Both the position numbers and the translations under genes were made by a program. Below the pieces are notes generated by a model, which did not search any database, was not told the origin of the DNA, and saw only the letters and a list, made by a program, of their open reading frames with translations. Positions 27,240 through 34,905 of a DNA stretch of 64,000 nucleotides are shown in pieces; position 1 is the first letter of the stretch; each line of letters opens with the position of its first letter. The stretch comes from UTCHB3 sp964531325 (GTDB lineage Bacteria; Bacteroidota; Ignavibacteria; Ignavibacteriales; Ignavibacteriaceae). The stretch spans positions 62,001 through 126,000 of the forward strand of contig CAZHCW010000006.1 of assembly GCA_964531325.1 (NCBI GenBank), read 5' to 3'.

Positions 27240-27773
27240 TCAGGCTTTAAAAGGTTCAAAACTTACAAAATCTGCATGGTGAACAATCAACGACTCAACA
27301 GTTCTGTAACCAAGATCACCCTCTTTAGAATGTGTGGCTATGATATGTTGAATTTCAGCAGGCAAACCAAATCTATCGGCAATCGCCAGGCCACTAAACG
27401 GATGTCTTACAAGTTTCCCTGCCGGTGAGGTGATCAATTTACCATCTTTCATGTCATATTCAATCAGTTTGCCAACATCTATCAGGATAGCTCCCGAAAT
27501 CACATAATCCATGTTAAAGTTGATTGAATCACCAAAATTGTTTTTCATAATTTTTGCAATTTCAACTGAAAGCTGAACCGCTGTTCTTTTGTGATTCATG
27601 AAGGAGACATTACAGTCTTTTATCAACAGTGAAAAGGGAATTACATCCAGGTCTTCAGGTGATAATACGCTGTTTTCAATCGCATATATCCAGCATTGAA
27701 GCGTCTTTTCTCTTAAATCGGCATCCTGAATCCAACTGATTTCAGGCCATATTTTTAAAACTTTTTCTCTCAT
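27240..27773 (-). CDS. HD domain-containing putative phosphohydrolase
   Basis: 177 aa from ATG 27773 (an in-frame TTG at 27800 is less likely). HD-like features: FMNHKRTAVQLSVEIAKIM (first His), YVISGAILIDVGKLIEYD (HD replaced by ID at the key position), HPFSGLAIADRFGLP, and IATHSKEGD with VHHADFVSFEPFKA. The usual H...HD...H...D metal set is only partly kept, so activity is uncertain. Homologous HD proteins often accompany aconitase-like genes in this phylum, from memory and unverified. The stop lies about 8 bases before the aconitase start, in the same operon. Confidence 0.75.
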   Translation of the reverse strand: MREKVLKIWPEISWIQDADLREKTLQCWIYAIENSVLSPEDLDVIPFSLLIKDCNVSFMNHKRTAVQLSVEIAKIMKNNFGDSINFNMDYVISGAILIDVGKLIEYDMKDGKLITSPAGKLVRHPFSGLAIADRFGLPAEIQHIIATHSKEGDLGYRTVESLIVHHADFVSFEPFKA

Positions 27774-27811
27774 ATCGTATCCATTGGTTTGTTTTGACAA
27801 TAGTTATAAAT

Positions 27812-27972
27812 CAACCACAGAGCACACAGAGGGCACAGAGAAGGTATCAGAGTAGCGGAGTAGCAATTTTTTCTGACAGTTCGGAGTTAAAATCCGCGAA
27901 AATCCGTTTAATCTGCGTGTATCCGCGGGCTCAAAAATCCTCCTCAGTGGGCTCTGTGAGCTCTGTGGTGTT
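27812..27972. repeat. Dispersed imperfect-palindrome repeat, copy 3 (CACAGAG type)
   Basis: The outer arms CCACAGAGCACACAGAGGGC (left) and GGGCTCTGTGAGCTCTGTGG (right) are nearly reverse complements. The inner part carries AAAATCCGCGAAAATCCG and AATCTGCGTGTATCCGCGG words. It occupies the gap between the dehydrogenase and HD genes. Confidence 0.75.
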
Positions 27973-27980
27973 AAAGTATC

Positions 27981-29099
27981 TTAAATATACGCAGCTATTG
28001 CTTCTGCCATTTCGAGGGTTTTGGTATCTCCACCCATATCATAGGTTTTGAATTTTCCTTCCTCGATAATGCGGGCAACTGCATTCTCCACTTTTACAGC
28101 AAGTTCAGCCTCGCCAAGCCATTCGAGCATCATCTTTGCAGCAAGAATTGTGGCAATTGGATTAACTTTATACTGACCAAAATATTTGGGAGCTGATCCG
28201 TGAGTAGGCTCAAATACGGCAAGCTTTTCACCGATATTTCCGGAACATCCAAACCCGAGACCACCAACCATCTGAGCACACAAATCGGAAATGATATCAC
28301 CAAAGAGGTTTGTAGCAACCAAAACATCATAATTATGCGGATTTTTAAGCAACCACATAGTAATCGCATCGATGTTTGCATCATCCATCTGAATTTCAGG
28401 ATAATCTTTTTTAACTTCTTTTGCTATATCAAAGAAAAGGCCATCAGTAGCTCTAACAACATTGGCTTTATGAACGATGGTAACTTTTTTCCGTTTGTTT
28501 TGGCGGGCAAATTCAAATGCAGCTCTGATAATCTTTTCAGAACCTTTTTTGGTGTTAATCTTGCAATTGATTGCATAGTCATCGGGGTTTAATCCGGCAA
28601 AAGCTGAAAATGGTTTTGAGTGTTTGGCAAGAACTTCTGCCACTTCTTCAGGAACAGGAGCAAACTCAACACCACAATAAAGATCCTCGGTATTCTCTCT
28701 GAAAACCACAAGATCGATGTTGTCTTTATAGTTTAAGGCGTTTCCTTTATATCCTTTTGCGGGACGGAGACAGTTGTACAAATCGAACATCTGACGCATT
28801 CTAACAATCGGCGATCTGTAAATCAATCCTTTACCCTGAAGTTCAGGGACCAATTCAGCTTCTGAATCTTTTTTTGGCTTTGAAGTAATTGCACCAAACA
28901 TTGCTGCATCTACATTTTTAAGAAGCTCAATGGTTCTTGCAGGAAATGCATCTCCCTCGGTTCTCCAAAATTCCCAACCGATGTCTCCATGAATGTATTC
29001 GGCATCAAGCCCGGTTTTATCCAACACTATCTTTGCAGCTTCAAGAACTTCGATGCCTATACCGTCGCCAGGTAACCAGGCTATTTTATATTTTGCCAT
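27981..29099 (-). CDS. Isocitrate/isopropylmalate dehydrogenase family protein, probably NAD-dependent isocitrate dehydrogenase
   Basis: 372 aa. Beta-decarboxylating dehydrogenase fold with LPGDGIGIEVLEAAK, SPIVRMRQMFDLYNCLRP (substrate arginines), VVFRENTEDLYCGVE, KANVVRATDGLF, DANIDAITMWL, ATNLFGDIISDLCAQMVGGLG (metal Asp) and EPTHGSAPKYFGQ. RENTEDLYCGVE is the isocitrate-type substrate loop rather than the LeuB type. The start has GGAGATATA before ATG. First gene of the citrate cluster, so oxidation of isocitrate to 2-oxoglutarate, or the reverse carboxylation, is likely. Homoisocitrate or isopropylmalate cannot be excluded. Confidence 0.85.
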   Translation of the reverse strand: MAKYKIAWLPGDGIGIEVLEAAKIVLDKTGLDAEYIHGDIGWEFWRTEGDAFPARTIELLKNVDAAMFGAITSKPKKDSEAELVPELQGKGLIYRSPIVRMRQMFDLYNCLRPAKGYKGNALNYKDNIDLVVFRENTEDLYCGVEFAPVPEEVAEVLAKHSKPFSAFAGLNPDDYAINCKINTKKGSEKIIRAAFEFARQNKRKKVTIVHKANVVRATDGLFFDIAKEVKKDYPEIQMDDANIDAITMWLLKNPHNYDVLVATNLFGDIISDLCAQMVGGLGFGCSGNIGEKLAVFEPTHGSAPKYFGQYKVNPIATILAAKMMLEWLGEAELAVKVENAVARIIEEGKFKTYDMGGDTKTLEMAEAIAAYI

Positions 29100-29261
29100 T
29101 ATATCTCCGTATGTATTTTATTTATTGATCGTATGCGTAAAAACGAATAATTTGGACAGTAAACTGTAACAAATTTTTCAGAACTTATAATAAAAGAAAT
29201 ATTTATTTAGGAAGGAAAATTAAGGAGAATTATGAGAATTACAAAGGCAAAAGAGCCGTTT

Positions 29262-29446
29262 ATAACTATTAAGTATCAGGTATTAAATATTAATGTGTAT
29301 CCTAAAAAATCCCTCTAATTCGTGATTTCCGTGGAACTATTTAAAAATTCCCTCTGCGGAACTCTGTTTAATCTGCGTGTATCTGCGTCCCCTATAAATA
29401 TCCGTGGTAGATCCGCGATAATCCGCCTAATCCGTATCAACCCCAT
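29262..29446. repeat. AT-rich TAAGTATCAGGTATTAAATA motif plus dispersed repeat copy 4
   Basis: 29267-29293 holds TTAAGTATCAGGTATTAAAT, found again near 30635 (twice in tandem) and, diverged, near 40027. It is followed at 29318-29445 by GTGATTTCCGTGG, CCCTCTGCGGAACTCTG, AATCTGCGTGTATCTGCGTCC and ATCCGCGATAATCCGCC words of the dispersed family. Nothing else is seen in the 29100-29472 gap except the presumed promoter of the dehydrogenase operon. Confidence 0.65.
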
Positions 29447-29472
29447 CCATCAAAAATTACTGCATTACTGAA

Positions 29473-30504
29473 TTATTCATCCTTGTCGTAGGCTTTTCTC
29501 ATAAAGGCATCGTAGCGGTCCTTTTTAATGATACCGATGGGACCCGAATAAATACCCCCTTGCTGGAATGCGTCAAAAATTCTTACAGCAAGGATGTTTG
29601 GCCGGTCGGTTCTGATAAGTCCATTTGGAATTACATAAACTCTGTTCTGCATCCACTCCCCCGATTGGATATATTCAACCTTTGGATTTTTAATTTTTCC
29701 TGTTGCACCAATCAGTTTCCCGTTCAGGTATGCCTCATCATAATCGTCGATTTTGCCCAGAAGCAACAGAAGTGCAGCTTTTGAGTCTTTGTCCTTATAA
29801 TCAAATTTTAAGCGGTACCACGCATAACCCTCAAACTCTGAAAAGCCCTGATTCTCAAGATAAGAGGGCACTATAACATCCTTCCATGAGCTATCATTAA
29901 TATCATCGTTCTTATATGCAGACGAATCGCCTGTTATAAATTTCCAGTTCCCCTCAAGCTCAAAATCGGGAGTAATATATGTCTCATTTTCAAAAATTCC
30001 GGGGTCACCCGACATAATCCCCCCCTCAAGCTGGGCATCATATACCCTTACGGCAACCACATTTTTTGAAGTAAAATTCACTAATGAAGAGGGGAGATAA
30101 TAAATCCGGTAAGCGTTGTAGGCGGTTTTGTAGTCAGGCGGGAAATTTCCCGAAGTGCCGATCTTTACACCATTAAAATAGACTTCATCAACATCATCGA
30201 TGTATCCCAGGTGCAGGGAGAGGTTTTTTTTAGCAAGTGCAGTGGAGCCCTCAAAGGTTACGCGATACCAGGCATATCCGTTGTAGCCATGATAACCCTG
30301 ATTCTCCCATGAGGAAGGAACTTTAATCATATCCCACTTGCTGTCATCAAAATCGATCGCCGACCATGATGAATCATCACCAATCTGAAATTTCCAGTTG
30401 GTTGTTAAATCCACAAGTTTATCATTGCCCGGCTTAACAGTAGCTTCATCACAACCGCTAAACACCATTACAGCACACAACATCAATACATAGACAATTC
30501 GCAT
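29473..30504 (-). CDS. Lipoprotein with two tandem galactose-binding-like (GH2 sugar-binding) domains
   Basis: 343 aa. Lipoprotein signal with lipobox VMVFSGC (Cys 18). Two homologous ~150-residue jelly rolls: the first has WKFQIGDDSSWSAIDFDDSK, VPSSWENQGYHGYNGYAWYR and LHLGYIDDVDEVYFNG; the second has WKFITGDSSAYKNDDIND, VPSYLENQGFSEFEGYAWYR and LLLGKIDDYDEAYLNGKLIG. This is the fold found at the N-terminus of GH2 beta-galactosidases, but no catalytic barrel follows. A surface carbohydrate-binding role is plausible. Transcribed alone on the minus strand. Confidence 0.8.
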   Translation of the reverse strand: MRIVYVLMLCAVMVFSGCDEATVKPGNDKLVDLTTNWKFQIGDDSSWSAIDFDDSKWDMIKVPSSWENQGYHGYNGYAWYRVTFEGSTALAKKNLSLHLGYIDDVDEVYFNGVKIGTSGNFPPDYKTAYNAYRIYYLPSSLVNFTSKNVVAVRVYDAQLEGGIMSGDPGIFENETYITPDFELEGNWKFITGDSSAYKNDDINDSSWKDVIVPSYLENQGFSEFEGYAWYRLKFDYKDKDSKAALLLLLGKIDDYDEAYLNGKLIGATGKIKNPKVEYIQSGEWMQNRVYVIPNGLIRTDRPNILAVRIFDAFQQGGIYSGPIGIIKKDRYDAFMRKAYDKDE

Positions 30505-30836
30505 TCACTTCACCGGATAATTATTAATGATCTCCACCACAAAGATAAATGATTGATCGCTTTTAAGTTTCACAACACAGTAAAACCTTGTAAAAAAATG
30601 TCATTGAGGGGGATGGAACGGGGATAGGAATTAAATATTAAGTATCAGGTATTAAATATTAAGTATCAGGTGTTTTTTTGAGATTTGAGAAACTTGAGAT
30701 TAAGCCGCATAGATTACACACAGCCAGGGCATCCCTCCTTCGGGTTTAAACAAATTTCATGGAAATTTTTTGTTCAGAGATAAACAAAATCAATAGCCTC
30801 ACACTTTAGTGTGAGGTCGAATTACAAAAATCAGAA
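30505..30836. other. Intergenic region with AT-rich tandem motif and perfect hairpin
   Basis: Contains two tandem copies of TATTAAGTATCAGGT (about 30632-30670), a TTGAGATTTGAGAAACTTGAG stretch split by mismatches, and a perfect hairpin CCTCACACT / AGTGTGAGG at 30797-30816. No gene is visible. It leads into the CRISPR-like repeats at 30838. Confidence 0.55.
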
Positions 30837-30837
30837 C

Positions 30838-31163
30838 AATCCTTTTGCCTCACGGCATCCCTGATGGGACATATCAAGGGAAATCCGGTGAATGAACCGG
30901 ACTAACCAATCTTGTTTCAGACGGCCAATTAACTCTTCTATAATCCTTTTGCCTCACGGCATCCTGCTACGGACATTTCAAGGAATCTAACAGATTTAGA
31001 TTATATGCCTCACATAAGTTTCTTCGAATTTTGGCTTATACAATAATCCTTTTGCCTCACGGCATCCCTGAAGGGACATATCAAGGAGAACTTCACGAAG
31101 TATACATGGGTGATCAAAACGACGACGGTTGTCGTTTAGTATTTTAATCCTTTTGTATCAAGG
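30838..31163. repeat. Four CRISPR-repeat-like elements with extended hairpin, ~103-bp period
   Basis: Copies start at 30838, 30942, 31045 and 31146. The first three share AATCCTTTTGCC, a 24-nt insert TCACGGCATCCCTGA(A/T)GGGAC, and ATCAAGG; the fourth is short (AATCCTTTTGTATCAAGG). The short form has the same length and ends as the core AATCCTTTCTAAACAAGG of the array repeat, so the long form looks like that core with a hairpin inserted in its loop. About 60 bp of unique sequence lies between copies. No gene lies in 31164-31371. Confidence 0.6.
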
Positions 31164-31371
31164 AATACCTTTAAAAATTTCATTCCAAATATACACTAAT
31201 TTAGCAAAAAGTCAAATACTCACTGAACAAGAATTCACTATGGGGAAAAGATATTCACGATGAAGAACAGATTGCTAAGATGGGGTAATCCGTTTGTGGA
31301 GGTGGTTTGTCCGGAGGAATTTCAGATATGGATGTGCTACGCCGACCTGCAAGAGCGTTCAGGGCGATATC

Positions 31372-32634
31372 TCATTTTTCTTTCCTTTTCCGTTGGTTTT
31401 GTTTCTTTTGTTTAAAGTGTCCAGCAGAGTCCGCTTTCCTGAGTTTATATGTTCCGGAAGAATTGTTCCAATAATTCCTTGAAGGTTTATATTCCATTTG
31501 GTCGATTGCTACTTCTGCGACGGGAATTTCGGCAGGCACCAACTTCGGAGGATTTTTCACAAACACAAACAAGGGAACAAACTCATTTATACCAAATCGT
31601 TGGCCCATCAAAAAGAGGGCAGTTATCGTCTCTTTTGGCATCACAATTAATACATCTTTTACAAAATGCCAAAACCTGCCGGCATCATCTCCCTGAATCC
31701 CCTCTCTGATTTTTAATCTAAACTGCAAATAGATCATAATCACCTGAAACCATCTCTCCGGTTCCGATTCCATTGCACGAAGATCGTCATTAAATTCTTT
31801 AAATACCCCGTCGGAATTAACTCTCTCCAAGATAGAGATAAAGGAAACTTCTTGCAAATCGAGCAATTCCCTCCTCACCCCGACAATTTGTTTGAGTCTG
31901 GTATATACCCAATCGTGATGATTCTCAACTTCCTTCGAACTGATCGACTCCTCAAGGAATAACTCACTGTTTTCAGGGAAAAGTGCTCCATCATCCTTTA
32001 CAGGCGCAGGATGATACCCGTCGGGCAATCCGTAAAATTGTTTTATCAGACTTGCGGTATCTTCAAGAATTCCAATTGCATTTTTATTAAAATTTTTGGT
32101 CCGCTCATAAGTCATCAGGTGTTCAGGAAGTGTAGATGGAGCGAAATTTTGATCGGTTATATATTTTTCAATCGACTTATACCATATCTTCGTCAGCCCT
32201 TCCAAAAATATTGTATCCTCAATCCCAAAAAGCCTCATCAAAAAACCGGATCCCCGCTCAGCAAGTTCCTTGTTCCTGAAAGCCATTAATTTATCACGAA
32301 GTTCCTTCTCAACCGGTTCAGAGATCAGTTCTCTCTGAATAAGTTGAGGCATCATCTTTGAAGCTTCGCGGCTCAAAGGGTGAACTGTTTCAACATCGTC
32401 AGAGAATATTGTAATATGACCATTCTTTTTATCGGTGGTATATCGTGTAAATCCAATAAAGATAACATCGCTTTCTTCTTTGAACAGACCCGATAAATAA
32501 GAGATCGACTCAGCCGGGCAGGCTGCTGCATTTAGTTCATTCATTACGAACTTTATTGGTGCACTAATGCAACCCATACGGTACTGAGTCGAAAAATTGA
32601 TTATATGCAGTGGTAAATAGTTCAATTTGTTCAT
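31372..32634 (-). CDS. Uncharacterised protein paired with SF1 helicase
   Basis: 420 aa, not recognised. It starts at ATG 32634 with AAGGGGAACG upstream, 8 bp after the helicase stop, so the two form an operon. Mostly alpha-helical and acidic-mixed, with an early Cys-rich stretch (YRMGCIS, NAAACPAESISYL) and a strongly basic tail (FKQKKQNQRKRKEK) that suggests nucleic-acid contact. No transmembrane segment, no nuclease motif that I can name. Its tight pairing with a helicase and position beside the CRISPR locus make a defence or repair role possible; this is inference only. Confidence 0.6.
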   Translation of the reverse strand: MNKLNYLPLHIINFSTQYRMGCISAPIKFVMNELNAAACPAESISYLSGLFKEESDVIFIGFTRYTTDKKNGHITIFSDDVETVHPLSREASKMMPQLIQRELISEPVEKELRDKLMAFRNKELAERGSGFLMRLFGIEDTIFLEGLTKIWYKSIEKYITDQNFAPSTLPEHLMTYERTKNFNKNAIGILEDTASLIKQFYGLPDGYHPAPVKDDGALFPENSELFLEESISSKEVENHHDWVYTRLKQIVGVRRELLDLQEVSFISILERVNSDGVFKEFNDDLRAMESEPERWFQVIMIYLQFRLKIREGIQGDDAGRFWHFVKDVLIVMPKETITALFLMGQRFGINEFVPLFVFVKNPPKLVPAEIPVAEVAIDQMEYKPSRNYWNNSSGTYKLRKADSAGHFKQKKQNQRKRKEK

Positions 32635-32642
32635 CGTTCCCC

Positions 32643-33803
32643 TTAAAACAGATCAGTGTTTGAATTTTTGGATTTCGACAGTTCCTCTGCCGCTGTGGTT
32701 GTTACAAGACATGATCTGTCGATCATCCCGAGAAATTTATGGGGGTTCCCGCTGTTATACGAAAGGAACATCTGCTCCCTCGCTCGGGTAAGTGCCACAA
32801 AAAAGAGGTTCTCCCCGGGGATTTCTCCCGATGGCATATATCTCTCCTTCGTAAGAAATGGAACGAATGTAACCTCAAAATCGAGCCCCTTTGCACTGTG
32901 ATATGTTATCAGATTTACATTTTTATCAGTTGCACTCACTTTTAATGAACCCGCTCCGTTTCCAAGATAACGAATCGGAAGACCGGCATTCCGTAAACCA
33001 AAATTGATCTCATTATAATAGTTCACCTCCCACTCACCGAATTCTTTTTCGCGAATAAAAGATGAATTAACCCCTTGCTGTTCACAAAGATTAATTAGAA
33101 AATATCGAATATCCTGATGTGAGGGAAGTAATATTGCCGCGTGATAGCCCGTTGCAGCATACCCAAAGGCTCTCTGAGTCAGCCATGAAAGCTCCTCGTC
33201 ATACGAGAGCCCCGAAACCAATTTTGGCTTCAATTCAACACCGGAACCCATTGAAGCTGACATAAATCCCGCTTTGTCTTCACAAAAGGGAGCTGCCAAC
33301 ATCCGGGCATTCCTACTTAATCTGTGGATAATTCTCAAACGGTGGATATCAAGATCAAGATAGTCGATGATGTCTTCTTCAGGGCATGTATTGGAATAAA
33401 TCGCCTGGTTCATGTCGCCTGCAGCAATCACCTTGGATCCACGGGAATTGAGATCAATAAAAAATTCATGTTTAAGGTCCTGCACCTCATCCACAAGCAC
33501 ATAGTCCCACGAGGTACAATCTTGTAAAAATTTATATGGTGTCATCACAGGAACTCCGGATTTATATTCCATCGGTATCCCGCTTCGAAGCTGGTCGATT
33601 AAAGCATGAGTGAAGGCAACAATTGCTACACGGGCATTTGGATACTTTTCTTTTATTGCAAGCAGAATATGAATAAGGAGGACGGATTTCCCACTCCCCG
33701 CGTAACCTGTTATCCAAAGATTTCGGTTCGGTTGAGCTTTAAAACTCTGAATTATCCCAAGTTGTTCGGTATCAAGCTGTGTGTAAGGTACTAACCATTT
33801 CAT
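32643..33803 (-). CDS. Superfamily 1 (UvrD/Rep-like) DNA/RNA helicase
   Basis: 386 aa from ATG 33803 (an in-frame TTG at 33851 would add 16 residues). Walker A ITGYAGSGKSVLLIH, motif Ia VAIVAFTHALIDQL, Walker B YVLVDEVQDL, motif III AAGDMNQAIYS, motif IV/V region LITYHSAKGLDFEVTFVPF, and motif VI FFVALTRAREQMFLSYN are all intact. It is much shorter than UvrD (about 700 aa): the 1B/2B insertions are small, as in minimal SF1 ATPases of defence islands. Upstream gene of a two-gene unit with the unknown 420-aa protein. Confidence 0.85.
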   Translation of the reverse strand: MKWLVPYTQLDTEQLGIIQSFKAQPNRNLWITGYAGSGKSVLLIHILLAIKEKYPNARVAIVAFTHALIDQLRSGIPMEYKSGVPVMTPYKFLQDCTSWDYVLVDEVQDLKHEFFIDLNSRGSKVIAAGDMNQAIYSNTCPEEDIIDYLDLDIHRLRIIHRLSRNARMLAAPFCEDKAGFMSASMGSGVELKPKLVSGLSYDEELSWLTQRAFGYAATGYHAAILLPSHQDIRYFLINLCEQQGVNSSFIREKEFGEWEVNYYNEINFGLRNAGLPIRYLGNGAGSLKVSATDKNVNLITYHSAKGLDFEVTFVPFLTKERYMPSGEIPGENLFFVALTRAREQMFLSYNSGNPHKFLGMIDRSCLVTTTAAEELSKSKNSNTDLF

Positions 33804-33914
33804 AGTTTTGTCTGTTTCTGTTTTTGTAAATAAATAATCTCTTTCATTCAAAACTTTAGAGTGAAAAAAATTATATTTTTCCGACAGAACCAGAAATAAA
33901 ATATTTCAGAGGGG

Positions 33915-33990
33915 GAGGATAGAACGCGGGGAATGTCTGAATCAGGATTTACAGGATTACAGGATTTTTATCGTATGTGACAGGAGTGGT
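33915..33990. repeat. Low-complexity GGATTTACAGGATTACAGG repeat
   Basis: GAATCAGGATTTACAGGATT then ACAGGATTTTTATCG, a short direct-repeat tract of the kind scattered in Bacteroidota genomes. It is followed to 34050 by AGTTACGCGGATATCACGG words of the dispersed family. No gene seen in 33852-34050. Confidence 0.5.
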
Positions 33991-34050
33991 AATCGTCCCG
34001 ATTGCCGTCAGCAACATGAAACGGGGAAATAGTTACGCGGATATCACGGA

Positions 34051-34163
34051 TTTTCACGATTCTTGACACAAAAAACAATCCCATACCACAACGCCACCAA
34101 CCCCGGAAGGGGTTAACTATGGGCAGATCGTATTCCTTTCTCAACAAGGCAGACTTCGTAAAG
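34051..34163. repeat. Array-flank copy A plus degenerate CRISPR repeat
   Basis: 34051-34126 matches the sequence that directly flanks the main array (TTCACGATTCTTGACACAAA ... AACCCCGGAAGGGGTTAACT). 34127-34163 is a 37-bp CRISPR repeat with about 7 mismatches (ATCGTATTCCTTTCTCAACA then AGGCAGACTTCGTAAAG). A hairpin AACCCC GGAA GGGGTT lies in the flank. Confidence 0.75.
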
Positions 34164-34211
34164 TTTTTCTTAATGATATGGGGTTAACCTGGAAACAGGT
34201 TAAAGTGCTGA

Positions 34212-34496
34212 AATCCTTTTGCCACTACGGCATCCCAAAAGGGACTAATCAAGGCACATTCAAAAAATAGTGACTATCCTGATATCACATATCAACAATT
34301 AAATGTAAAAATGCAGTAATCCTTTCTCAACAAGGCTGGTATTTTGATAAACTCAAAGAACCCGGGATAGTACGGTAATCCTTTTGCCAACAGGCATCCC
34401 AAAAGGGACTAATCAAGGAAAACTTCTCAAAGTGGAACACATATGGGCTATTTGAAGAACCTTAAAATCTAATTCGATAATCCTTTTGAATCAAGG
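34212..34496. repeat. Second cluster of hairpin-extended CRISPR-like elements
   Basis: Copies start at 34212 and 34377 (long form, insert TGCCACTACGGCATCCC ... AAAAGGGACTA), 34318 (AATCCTTTCTCAACAAGG, close to the canonical core) and 34479 (short AATCCTTTTGAATCAAGG). Spacing is 106, 59 and 102 bp. Mixed forms in one cluster link the extended elements to the main array repeat. Confidence 0.6.
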
Positions 34497-34590
34497 AAAT
34501 CCTCTAAAAGCCTCTACCGCAAATATAAACAAATCAAACAAAACTTTCACCCACCCCATGAAAATTGCTGAAGGCATCCCTTTGGGATAT

Positions 34591-34905
34591 ATTCACGATT
34601 ATAAAAGATATTCACGATTCTTGACACAAAAAACAATCCCATACCATAATGCCCCCAACCCCGGAAGGGGTTAACTATGGGTAGGTCGTAATCCTCTCCG
34701 TTGAACACGATTTTCACGATTATAAAAGATATTCACGATTCTTGACACAAAAAACAATCCCATACCANNNNNNNNNNNNNNNNNNNNNNNNNNNNNNNNN
34801 NNNNNNNNNNNNNNNNNNNNNNNNNNNNNNNNNNNNNNNNNNNNNNNNNNNNNNNNNNNNNNNNNNNTAATGCCCCCAACCCCGGAAGGGGTTAACTATG
34901 GGTAG
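34591..34905. repeat. Array-flank copies B and C, copy C broken by a 100-N gap
   Basis: Copy B (34591-34684) ends in a partial repeat GTCGTAATCCT at 34685. Copy C (34711-34905) borders the first array repeat and contains N at 34768-34867. Each has TTCACGATTATAAAAGATAT, TTGACACAAAAAACAATCCC and the AACCCCGGAAGGGGTT hairpin. TTGACA with CATAAT 18 bp later (copy B; copy C across the gap) could be a plus-strand promoter, but such a consensus is not typical for this phylum. I regard this as the trailer side of the array. Confidence 0.7.
34768..34867. other. Scaffold gap (100 N) beside the array
   Basis: Exactly 100 N. Left end CATACCA and right end TAATGCC are contiguous in copy B (CATACCATAATGCC), so the true gap may be zero in length or may hide more repeat copies. 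Confidence 0.95.

Noticed and set aside
31261..31416. Short plus-strand frame MKNRLLRWGNPFVEVVCPEE...
   Set aside because: About 50 codons, overlaps the 3' end of the 420-aa gene, no recognisable family; could be a small protein but not supportable.
34591..34905. Leader at the low-coordinate end (TTGACA...CATAAT reading into the array)
   Set aside because: The terminal repeat is altered there, degenerate repeats lie beyond it, and the 8-nt tag after the CCTT/AAGG stem fits minus-strand transcription. Kept as an alternative only.
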